From Vesta saturnalis (Eukaryota > Arthropoda > Insecta > Coleoptera > Lampyridae): a stretch of 64,000 bases of DNA. Below the pieces are notes generated by a model. That model saw only the letters and a program-made list of their open reading frames with translations. It made no database searches and was not told the DNA's origin. Position numbers and translations under genes: made by a program. How positions within the stretch are numbered: position 1 is the stretch's first letter; each line of letters opens with the position of its first letter. The stretch is from assembly GCA_036346205.1 (NCBI GenBank), contig JARFJB010000102.1:2365001-2429000 (forward strand). The letters are read 5' to 3'. Below are positions 55,641 to 64,000 of this stretch, piece by piece.

Positions 55641-55954
55641 ACTTCAAAAAATCTTGCACCAAGATACAAAACATGAATAAATATTAACAATAATAACAAC
55701 AGGAACAAACAATAAAAACACAAACGAATAACAGAATAACAACAATAATAAACACTAACAATGACAACAAGAACAATTATTTTTTCTACAATCGATATCC
55801 AAAGTAGGCATTTGCGATCGTATTTGACAACGCAAACGTCATCTTTTTCGAGGAATGTCACTTTGTCGCTTATAAGCGACTAAATAAAAAAAACGCTCGC
55901 TCTCCCAATTATTAACTATACATCAAATATGCATTGCTGCATTTTGGAAATATG

Positions 55955-56112
55955 TGAACTGCTCGATTGTAGAAAAAATCATGTGTGTAATTCGAGCGCA
56001 AATTCATTGTCGATTTCAAGAGATTGCCGCGCGACGAAGGAGCGCGGCAAATGTCTCTTTCAATCGACAATATATCATTTTGCGCTCTTAATACACAAAT
56101 AGCTATTTCCAA
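55955..56112. mobile_element. GC-tipped hairpin element nested in the mariner-type element
   Basis: A 158-bp segment whose reverse complement starts GGAAATAGCTATTTGTGTAT, as at 43697. Its core is a strong palindrome: CATTGTCGATTT...AGAGATTGCCGCGC on the left, GCGCGGCAAATGTCTCT...AATCGACAATATAT on the right, with a nine-base loop. Its position inside the 54497-56813 element shows it moved or arose after that element inserted. Confidence 0.7.
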
Positions 56113-56815
56113 GTACTTAACACAGATTGCGAATAATTTACGCGAATAAATAAATTATGTCATCTTCTTGTCAGTCATTGCAATTATTATCCATGGCCTC
56201 ATATTTTATTTTGTTTAAATGTTTGGTTGCTGAAAGTAAATTTTCATATCATGTAATACATTGTTGAAGAGGTGTTAAAATCCACTATTCGATAATGTAA
56301 AAATCCAAATAGCGTCCAAAAACAAAAGTTAGAAATGTATTAAATTTTGTCAGTAAAAACAGATACATTAGCAAGGGTTTAAATTTTTTATAGTTGAAGT
56401 AAATTCTCGTATCATGTGATACATCGCTGAAAAGGTGATAAAAAATACTATTCGATAATGTAAAAATCCAAGATGGCGTCCATATGAAAAACAATAGTTA
56501 GTGTATGTATTTAAAAAACAAATGACTGTAGATAAATTTTGGTAGCTTTTTTTAAATTGTCTTTTAAAAGTGTCATGATAATGTACAAATCAAAATGTTG
56601 CCAGACTTCAAATAAAAGAGCTACAGGGGGTAGTAGAAAATGCACAATTTTTGTTTTCTTCAATTATTTCAAAAACAAAAAAAGTTACTTCAAATCTGAC
56701 TTTACCATGATGATAGCCATAAAATTCTCTAAAACTTTCCCCATTTAACCGACATTCTATCTTCAATATTAACGAATATAGCAATACATGCATGCTGAAT
56801 CTCGGACACACTGTA

Positions 56816-57469
56816 TTCGATTTCGAAAGTAAAAATGTTAAAATACATTCTTATAATTTTGATATTTTGCGTGTATGCATTTGTAATAACCTGTTACGTA
56901 CAGTGTGTAATTCACTCCGGAATAGTGAATACAAATAGTTAACATTTACAAATAATTATTTAGGCTAAATTTCACTACACTATCTTCCGAATTGGAAGAA
57001 TCAGACAAATAGATTATTTATTTGATTCTTTATGTTTGAATGAATTCCTTTTATACAAAATACCGTAATTTTACTTGAATTATCGTGACAAGGAAAGCGC
57101 AACCAACGTCAACTACATACATGAATATGACATATAAACACATTGAGACTTTGTGGGCTGAAATTATGCTAGTACCAGTTGCATGATACAGCTTCAACTG
57201 TTTTCTTTCGCGCCAGGCCGTCTACTCTCGCGGCAGCCGTAAGTGAATCCGTACCAAATCTGATTTAGCTTTTAATAAAATTACGCTATTTTTGCCTTAA
57301 AATTTAAAATTATTGTTAATCATAGATTAAAAATTATTATGGAATTTCTAACTCGTTGCAGAGCTTCTCTGCACATTTTCCTTAAGGGGCTTCACTACTT
57401 CCTAGGGACAGTTATTTTACAACAGATGGCAACAAAGTAGTAAAATTTCAGTGTACTTTAATCTCTTCC
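56816..57469. other. No gene seen
   Basis: AT-rich spacer with no recognised repeat end. Confidence 0.4.
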
Positions 57470-57479
57470 TTGAATTTCA

Positions 57480-59200
57480 TGTATTCAGATAAAAACAAGT
57501 TCTTTACGAAATGTGGTTCCCACCCCTATCGTTTTCCTTTCCTACCACAACCCGAATTCGGTGACTATAGAAGCAATGTCAACGGTATTAGGCTATCATC
57601 AGCTCGGTTACAGTTGCCGCTTTTGCGAATCGCTAACACAGCCTACATATTTCGATCATCTAGGTGCCTCAATAGAAGACCCACATCCTTGTTACCGATT
57701 CAACATTATTTCGATCGGAAGTGCTTTTTAGGCACCACGATCACTTCAGATCATCTACCACTACTGGTCAAAACTTTATTTTGTCCACCACCCCCCCTCC
57801 CCCCAAGTATCCTCAATATACAGTCATCAAGGATGTTTCGAAAGCAGACTGGAATGAGTTCTCCGAACACATCTCCAACAACCTTCCAACACCCAATCTT
57901 CTAACGACCCAAAATCTCGAGAGAGCCATTAGAGACCTAACTTCCGTAATTACGGAAGCGGTCGATATGTCAGTCCCATTGAAAAACATTGACATTTCCC
58001 GAAAACCGTTCCCACGGCAAGGCAAGCTACCCCTCAGTTAGACTACAGAAACGGGAAACTCTTCTGGCAACAGTTTGATAGACTGACCACAAGGAAAGTA
58101 ACCCATAAATCCCACTTAACCGACCCATAGGGCAACCTGATCTCCTCCAACCAAGGAAAGGTCGACTTCTTCGAACTTCACCTCCAATCCATTTTACGAT
58201 CCCTAGAAGATCCCCAATTCGACACTCAGTTCAAGGTACTCCTAGACAGTCGCCTTGAAGAATTCCCTACCTTTAACCTTTCCGAACTCCAACTCGATAA
58301 CAAGAATCTCTTCTATGCCCCGTCACACCCAACTAGGTCAACGGAATTCAGCCCCAGGTCATGACGGCCTAATTCGCAAAATTCTCCGACACCTGCCTGA
58401 CCCAGCCCTCCTATTACTCTCTGACATTTATAACAAATGTCTAACCCTATCCCACTTCCCGACGGACTAGAAATCGGCCTCCACCGTCGTGATACCCAAA
58501 CCTCATTCCGACCTAACCACACCCTTCTCCTACAGACCCATTACCCTCCTGAGTTCCCTCGGAAAATGCTTTGAGCAGATTCTAGCCAGGCAACTCAGAC
58601 CACCAGTGCATTAAATCACAAGCACTGCAACCTGGTTGTTTTTGTACATTAAGCAAGCATTTGACAGTCTTGCACGCCGGTCTCCTACACAAGATCCCCA
58701 ACCGCAACATACCCGATCTCTTCTCCAAACTCCTACACTCGTACCTGACTAATCGGTCAGTTCGAGTCAAAATAGGCAACACCTCCGATCCGTTTCAATC
58801 TACAGTAGGCATACCGCAAGGTTCTAGCTTTTCCCCTACACTATCTTCGCTCCCGACATTCCCGAAGTTATACAACCCGGAATAGTCGTTGCTTAGTTTG
58901 TGGATGACACTGTCTTCTGGGCGGTGAATCGGAACAGCGGAACGGCCTCCCGCCTCATATCCAAAACCATCCAGATCTTTTACAACTCGGCAAACCGGTG
59001 GAGTCCGTCAATCCCGCCAAAACCCAAGAAATCCTCTTCCGACATCCTAACCACACCGAAGCTAAATTCCCAAAGCTAGCCGACAGTAATGTTTACCTTA
59101 TCCTAAATCAAGAAACTCTCACTCCGACGCGAAGTCCCCTACTTAGGAATCTTCTTCATTCGGCAAGCTTGTGCAACGATAGACCAAGTGCGTTGAAAAT
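57480..59200 (+). pseudogene. Second LINE (Jockey/R1-type) pseudogene, heavily frameshifted
   Basis: Plus-strand frames show the endonuclease end ITSDHLPLLVKTL (near 57747), a proline-rich linker and the RT fingers (GHDGLIRKILRHLPDPALLL, LSDIYNKCLTLSHFP). RT continues as VIPKPHSDLTTPFSYRPITL and LSSLGKCFEQILARQLR, then IKQAFDSL, PQGSSFSPTL and the catalytic FVDDTVFWAVNR (near 58897). It is much more damaged than the LINE at 1-2660, is GC-richer, and belongs to another family: the A-P-G-H-D and F-V-D-D motifs fit the Jockey/R1 side. It lacks a defined 3' tail. Confidence 0.82.
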
Positions 59201-60036
59201 AAAGGGGATTATATTGAAAAGTGGTTTAAGTTCAGTTTCCTATTTGTATTGCAACAAGAATTATAGCTATACTTCGGATAGCTTTTGACTTAACCCTCGT
59301 ACATAAATAAGTTAACTAGAAAAATCATTCTTTTTCTACTACCCTTTTAGAATATAGCCATTCTTACTTAATTTCTAAAAATAAGGGAAACTCGTCTGAA
59401 AACCTTGTTAAAGAATGAGAACATGTGGCGACATCTAATGGATTTCATAAAATAGCACATATTTTAACTGAATGCCCCGTATCCAAGAATTTTTACTTAG
59501 CAATGCATAGAAATTGGTAGCAAGTTTACTTGACAGGGAAAAAATGAAAATATAATAAATTTGTATAAGTACTAACCTACCTTACAAAAATGACGAATGT
59601 AAACAAATATAATGAATTACTACTACTATAGAACGTAAAATTTCATCATCTAAGAATGTTTTGTTACCCTCAGTTGAGGTTATCCACCTTACATTACTTG
59701 ATATAAAATAGTGTCGGTCATTTGTAAATTTTGAAATTATCATTGGAAAATTATTTACTTTGTGTGCAATAAAATTTACAACAAAAAAACCCGCTTATTT
59801 AATCTTTTATTGTAAAGTTGGGTTAGGCAATATGTTGGAGCATTTTGTCGTAGTAGTAAGAAAAGTAATGTCTATTACTTGTACAATCGTCATACTCTCC
59901 TTCGGCTCATGTGACAAACGTTTCCCCTAACGGTTAAATAAAGCAACTAAATTGTAAATAAGTTTTAAAAGGTCTTTAAATGGCCGGTTTTTAAAATTAG
60001 AAAATCAAGGCATACTTATTTACACTATTCAATGTA
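59201..60036. other. No gene seen
   Basis: AT-rich. The phrase AAGGGAAACTCGTCTG (near 59385) also occurs at about 61399, on the far side of the foldback element, which suggests a repeat that flanks or was split by it. Confidence 0.4.
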
Positions 60037-61250
60037 CCGGGTGGCCAGATAAGAATGCAAAGTGTTGTTTCTCGGAAACTATTCGTCGTAGAGAGTTGCG
60101 GTAAAAAATGTTATTACTAAAGTGGCCAAAAAAAGACCGTGGAAAATATTTTCAAATTTGCAAGACGACCGCCAGGGGGCGTTACCGCCATCCTAAACTT
60201 TTAAAGTGATTTTTTACTGAAATCCACCTAGTAAATGTACCAAAAAATTATATGCTTTATTCGAGTAATTTTTGTTTGACGTATCCATTAAAATAAAGTG
60301 GTGGGGGTGATTCAGTGATTTTTTAAATAAACACCTGTAACTCCTAAACGACTGAACTGATTTTAATAAACTTAGTCTCGTTGGAAAGAGCATTTATTGC
60401 TCCATCAAATCCATCTTAACTGTAATAATCATGATTTTTTAAATAAACAGCTGTAACTCCTAAACGACTGAACTAATTTTAATAAACTTAGTCTCGTTGG
60501 AAAGAGCATTTATTGCTTCATCAAATCCATCTTACCTGTAATATGTCTAATTTTTTTATTATTATTTAAAAATTATAAAATGATGAAATTTTTCATTGAA
60601 TCTTAAAAAAAGACAAATAAATAAGAATAAATACCGGTGTAATATTGACTTTTTCAAATTTTATAATGACTAAATTTTATTTCTTAGATATTTTAGGGTA
60701 TGAATAAGATACTGAGATGCGGTTTTCACTAACCTATTTAGGGATGATTTCATCTCATTTTTATGAAAAAAAAGTCATATTGTTGCATTTAATTTTTTAG
60801 AGAATTTTCCAATTTTCTGATATATCAAAAAAAGCGCCCTAGCGGCATCACTAAAAATTAAACATATTACAGGTAAGATGGATATGATGGAGCAATAAAT
60901 GCTCTTTCCAAGAGCTAGTTTATTAAATCAGTTACTTTAATTCAGATTTTATTTAAAAATCATGATCACCACCACTTTATTTTAATGGATACGTCAAACA
61001 AAAATTACTCGAATAAAGCTGAACTTTAAATAGCATATAATTTTTTGGTACATTTATTAGATGGATTTCAGTAAAAAATCACTTTAAAAGTTTAGGATGA
61101 CGGTTACGCCCTCTGGCGGTCGTCTTGCAAATTTCAAAATATTTTCCACGGTCTTTTTTTGACCACTTTAATAATAAAATTTTTTACCGCAACTCTCTAC
61201 GACGAATAGTTTCTGAGAAACAGCATTTTGCATTCTTATCTGGTCACCCG
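60037..61250. mobile_element. 1.2-kb foldback element with TA target sites
   Basis: Both ends read CCGGGTG(G/A)CCAGATAAGAA inward and are flanked by TA (60035-60036 and 61251-61252). The arms (about 60037-60549 and 60860-61250) are reverse complements through GCAACTCTCTACGACG, GTCTTGCAAATTT, GGATACGTCAAACAAAAATT and AGAGCATTTATTGCTCCATC. The left arm carries a tandem duplication of about 107 bp that the right arm lacks. The AT-rich centre has no ORF. Ends and TA sites indicate a mariner-derived non-autonomous element. Confidence 0.88.
60326..60537 (+). repeat. 107-bp tandem duplication in the left arm of the foldback element
   Basis: Two near-identical units start TTTTTTAAATAAACA(C/G)CTG and run through AAACGACTGAACT and AGTCTCGTTGGAAAGAGC. 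The single matching unit in the right arm (about 60862-60965, inverted) shows which state is original. Confidence 0.85.
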
Positions 61251-61589
61251 GTACACAATGGTTTGTTTGTCCCACGGCCACCATATTGGAATTATTTAAC
61301 AGATTAGGAGTTATTTTTTTGAGGTTAGAAGTTGTGACTGTCATAACGTACCTAAGGTGTTATATCCGAACTTGTCATTTTTGCTTTAGTTTTTAAGAAA
61401 GGGAAACTCGTCTGTTCCGCATTGAGTACAAAGGAGTTGAACCCTAATGTTAAACTATAAAATCATAGTAGGTGCTCCCTGCTCGGGAAGGAGGCTCTGG
61501 CCCTCTGGTAGTGGGGCCGTTAAGATTTCTTAGTAGTGTATGAGTGAGACGTAAAAGAGGATGTTGCTCTAATCCTAGCGCCACGAGTT

Positions 61590-62200
61590 TTCGACAGGTA
61601 TTACAGTTTAATGTATTTATTAGGTTACAAACCCCAATTGTGAAATTGATGATGTAATCATTTCTATGGACGATTATTTTTAAGAATTTTAAAATAATTT
61701 GTGCCATAACGCTAGTGATACTTAAGCAATGCATTAAAACAAGACAACCACAAGTTGTCAAAGTCAACTTAATCAGTCTGTGGAAGGAAGAGACCCTAAA
61801 TGCAGTATTCCTCAAGCACTTTCTATCCCTAACAATATTATTGCAAAAAGTGTGACTTTGCGTGAGTGTGGTGTGTATTTTGTGGGATATTTAGCATATA
61901 ACGCTATAAAAAATACAATATTGATATGTGCAAAAGAGCGTTGAAGTGTTGTGACTCCATCATTAATAATAAAACTGACCTACTTTTGGCACAGCGAGAC
62001 TTTTCTAAAGAAGAATTACCATATTTGAAAAGACGATATCAGAGAGTGCGCTGGCTGTGGCCCACATATTGTTGAAAACATTTGAAACATTCCTTAATAA
62101 AGAGAAGTACATAACGATTTTTAAAAAAACCTTATTAAATTCGAGTGTAAATAATGTAAATGACGTTTTTCCAAATTTTCTAGACGAAAACCAAAAATGT
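61590..62200 (+). pseudogene. Possible transposase C-terminal remnant (P-element/THAP9-like?)
   Basis: Plus-strand frames contain PQALSIPNNIIAKSVTLREC, GVYFVGYLAYNAIKN, ICAKER and, after a shift, CCDSIINNKTDLLLAQRDFS with KEELPYLKR. The Y-(V/F)-x-G-Y-(L/I)-A-x-x-x...C-x-x-C pattern followed by a polar D-x-L-L-x-x-R-D-F region resembles the end of some P-element/THAP9-like or related transposases. No zinc finger or catalytic domain is visible. A host gene exon is unlikely because of the frame breaks. Confidence 0.33.
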
Positions 62201-62220
62201 TACTCTCCTTGTACGTGATT

Positions 62221-62521
62221 AATTTAATTAGTTGGAAGTTATACAAAACATTGAAGTGGGAGTCAGAAAATCTTCGATTAATAAGATGATATACTCAAAA
62301 AATTTATAATATTGGTGGTCGCTAATTATTGGCTGTATGTACCAGCACAAAATTTTGATTTTGTGTACGAGCGCTATCTTTACGGGACGGTCGTTACGAA
62401 TCTCGCAATTATAGCGTGTGTTACACAAAATGAAATTTCCTAACGCGTTTTATGCAAGATTTTTAAAATTTTAAAATTATACAAGAAATACTTAATTTTA
62501 TTACTTTAAATTGTAAAATTA
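62221..62521. other. No gene seen
   Basis: AT-rich spacer that ends at the TA before the next element's terminus. Confidence 0.4.
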
Positions 62522-62523
62522 TA

Positions 62524-63660
62524 CACTGTGTCCAAGATGAGGAACGCCACTATGGGAATTTTGGAAACGGTAAGAGACTTTAGTAAAATACATTTAAACT
62601 GAATTTTATTCATCAATGAGCTTTTGCTAACTGTGCTTTCCTCATCAAATTAATGAAATGACACAGAATTTGTCAATTTTGAATACAAATTTTATAACCA
62701 ATAAATCAACAACGTAAATGAACAGATAACATTTGATGACAAGAAAATTTAAACATAACACATAACAATAATTAAACAAAAAATTATAATAAATGTTTGA
62801 AAAGCCCTCCTTCGTTCTCCAAACATAAATAGCATCTTCTAAGTGTAGAATCCAAAGCATTATTTAACATTGTAGGTGTTAAAGTTTGGAATGGGTTATG
62901 TACCAATCTTCGAAGTTCTTCCTCTGTTTCAAAGATATGTTTATAAACATATTTTTTATGTACCCCAAAGAAAAAAATCCAGCGAGGTTATATCGGGAGA
63001 ATGAGCTGGACAGGGTGTTTCAGGATGGGTGCTTAAAACTCGTTCGGCAAACTTGTTTGAAAGATAATACTTAACCATATGTGAATTGTGTGCAGCTGCA
63101 CCATCCTGCTGAATCCAACAATCGCGTACTTCGGCTAAGGGTAAATTATCAAGAGCGTCTTCCAATGTAGTTTCTAGTAAATTTAAGCAATTCCTTTAAG
63201 TAAGGTCCTATAATCCTTTCTAAAATCCCTACCCACGTCTTGAAGGCAAAACGGTGTTGATGTCGTGATTCTTTGCGTAATTTTGGATTTTCTTGAGACC
63301 TATGATTTTTTCTGCTAAATATCCCATTATTGGAAACCGTACTTTCATCATTCCATAATATGTGGAAAGGAAAATTATTGTTCTGATGGCATTTTCTTGT
63401 TTATTTACCACTCACACAATAATCTCCGTCTTTCTGCGTCCTTGGAGAATTCTGTATTTGTACGGATGAAATTTTCTCTTCTTTAGAATAAAAAGCACCG
63501 TATTCTTTAAGGTTAGTTACTAACTTGCTGAATGTTTTTTATTTGGTTGCTTCCTTTCAGGATACTTGTTCAAATTCATGCGCTCCGCTGTAATGCAATT
63601 TTGATTGCTTAAGATGTAACACGATATCATGTCAAACTTTTCTCCATTTGAAAATCCTGA
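62524..63660 (-). mobile_element. Second DD41D mariner-type element, degraded
   Basis: The terminus CACTGTGTCCAAGATGAGG at 62524 follows TA and resembles the CAG(C/T)GTGTCCGAGAT end of the 54497 element. A transposase pseudogene is on the minus strand. The opposite end was not found before 63800 and may be deleted. Confidence 0.7.
62645..63640 (-). pseudogene. DD41D transposase remnant
   Basis: The minus strand shows FHPYKY-type linker residues near 63470, ENAIRTIIF (near 63380) where the first aspartate motif should follow in a shifted frame, and TWVGILERIIGPYL (near 63200-63240). It then gives an intact run with RDCWIQQDGAAAHNSHMVKY and HSPDITSLDFFLWGT (62956-63165). Forty-one residues separate the second and third aspartates. 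The C-terminus continues in another frame as YKHIFETEEELRRLVHNPFQ and ENEGGLFKHLL, stop. Several shifts make it inactive. It is the same clade as the 29.8-kb transposase but clearly diverged. Confidence 0.82.
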
Positions 63661-63806
63661 TATTTTATTAATAAATTAACTACTACCGAGAATTTCTACG
63701 GAAAATTAATAAATAAAGTAACTGTCAAGTGGCGACAGAAATTTAATTCAATTAAACAAACCATAGTATTTGTTTTTCTAAGCCTACTTTTCTAATGTCA
63801 AGAGAT

Positions 63807-63973
63807 GTTAACTAAAAAAATTAAAAGAAACGAAATAATTTTAATTATAATTTTTGTAGGGTGCAACCTCTTTATACGAAAACGGGCAATATTGTAAAAA
63901 CAAAAACAATAATCTATGTCAGAATGACGTTTAAAACTTCATGTCAGATAGAGATTAATAAACACATGTTAAC
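63807..63973 (-). repeat. Inverted single unit of the GTTAAC-bounded 180-bp repeat
   Basis: Between GTTAAC at 63807 and GTTAAC at 63968 the minus strand repeats the words ATGAAGTTTTAAACGTC, GACATAGATT, TTTTTGTTTTTACAAT and AAGAGGTTGCA of the array at 3804-4165, nearly 60 kb away. Confidence 0.85.
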
Positions 63974-64000
63974 TTATTCCAAAGCCGCCCGCTTCTATAA

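Larger units (their letters stand above)
54497..56813 (-). mobile_element. 2.3-kb mariner-type element with about 445-bp TIRs
   Basis: The ends CAGCGTGTCCGAGATTCAGT (54497) and, inverted, CAGTGTGTCCGAGATTCAGC (56813) are flanked by TA (54495-54496 and 56814-56815). The inverted similarity runs about 445 bp inward (54497-54942 and about 56372-56813) at over 90% by eye. Next to the right arm an extra diverged copy of the inner arm (about 56225-56345) shows a tandem duplication. A hairpin element (55955-56112) is nested inside. The transposase remnant is on the minus strand. Such long TIRs are unusual for Tc1/mariner elements. Confidence 0.88.

Noticed and set aside
61450..61815. A 121-codon minus-strand frame
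   Set aside because: No motif; the plus strand over the same area has weak transposase-like words, which are the better explanation.
1..64000. tRNA or rRNA genes
   Set aside because: No cloverleaf-like A/B box arrangement or rRNA-like sequence was noticed by eye; a covariance-model search could still find a short tRNA-derived repeat.

Overview
This is an AT-rich stretch of animal nuclear DNA, most likely from an insect. Two host genes are recognisable, both with canonical GT-AG introns: a complete RhoL-like small GTPase (minus strand, 20969-21714) and the first eight coding exons of a cytosolic aconitase / IRP1-type gene (plus strand, 39090-40627). Nine of their ten introns are 46-55 bp. Such compact introns, together with insect-type transposon families, fit a beetle or similar insect, but the species cannot be fixed from the sequence. 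No bacterial genes, rRNA, tRNA or CRISPR array were seen.

Almost everything else is transposon DNA at different stages of decay. From left to right: a broken Jockey/CR1-type LINE (1-2660); mariner-type scraps, 180-bp tandem repeats, simple repeats and palindromic elements (2.8-6.3 kb); Polinton-TIR fragments (7.1-7.5 kb); two pogo-like transposases, one ending in a PHD finger (7.5-10.1 kb); a LINE 3' end (10.4-10.7 kb); and a 7.5-kb internally deleted Polinton/Maverick with long inverted repeats (11702-19174) that keeps remnants of ATPase, integrase with chromodomain, capsid-type proteins and maturation protease but shows no DNA polymerase B. Next come a mariner-like pseudogene (19.5-20.6 kb), RhoL, an 0.8-kb foldback element, CA-rich simple repeats, a dispersed minisatellite and a Tc1 element with about 110-bp inverted repeats (25.9-27.3 kb). 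After these lie a nearly intact intron-containing DD41D transposase (29.8-30.9 kb), an almost 1-kb hexanucleotide microsatellite (32.3-33.2 kb), a degraded hAT (34.3-37.1 kb) and the IRP1-like exons.

After IRP1 exon 8 lies a piggyBac element with exact TTAA target duplications (41014-43603). It is followed by two Crypton-type tyrosine recombinase pseudogenes (45.4-46.1 and 47.7-48.8 kb) separated by a 487-bp MITE with perfect 24-bp TIRs and a perfect 8-bp target duplication. Further on are a conserved repeat-associated gene family of unclear class (49.3-49.8 kb), Tc1 and RTE-like fragments, a 2.3-kb mariner-type element with about 445-bp TIRs (54497-56813), a second LINE pseudogene (57.5-59.2 kb), a 1.2-kb foldback element (60037-61250) and a second DD41D transposase remnant (62.5-63.7 kb).

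The parts form no pathway. The window is best read as a transposon-nesting ground around two host genes. The main points of interest are the compact Polinton with unequal repeat arrays in its TIRs, the intron-bearing DD41D transposase and its relatives, several new-looking palindromic or MITE families with well-defined ends, a recurring class of GC-tipped hairpins, and the apparent interruption of the aconitase gene. Coordinates of degraded elements are approximate. Family names rest on motif recognition from memory, not on database searches.
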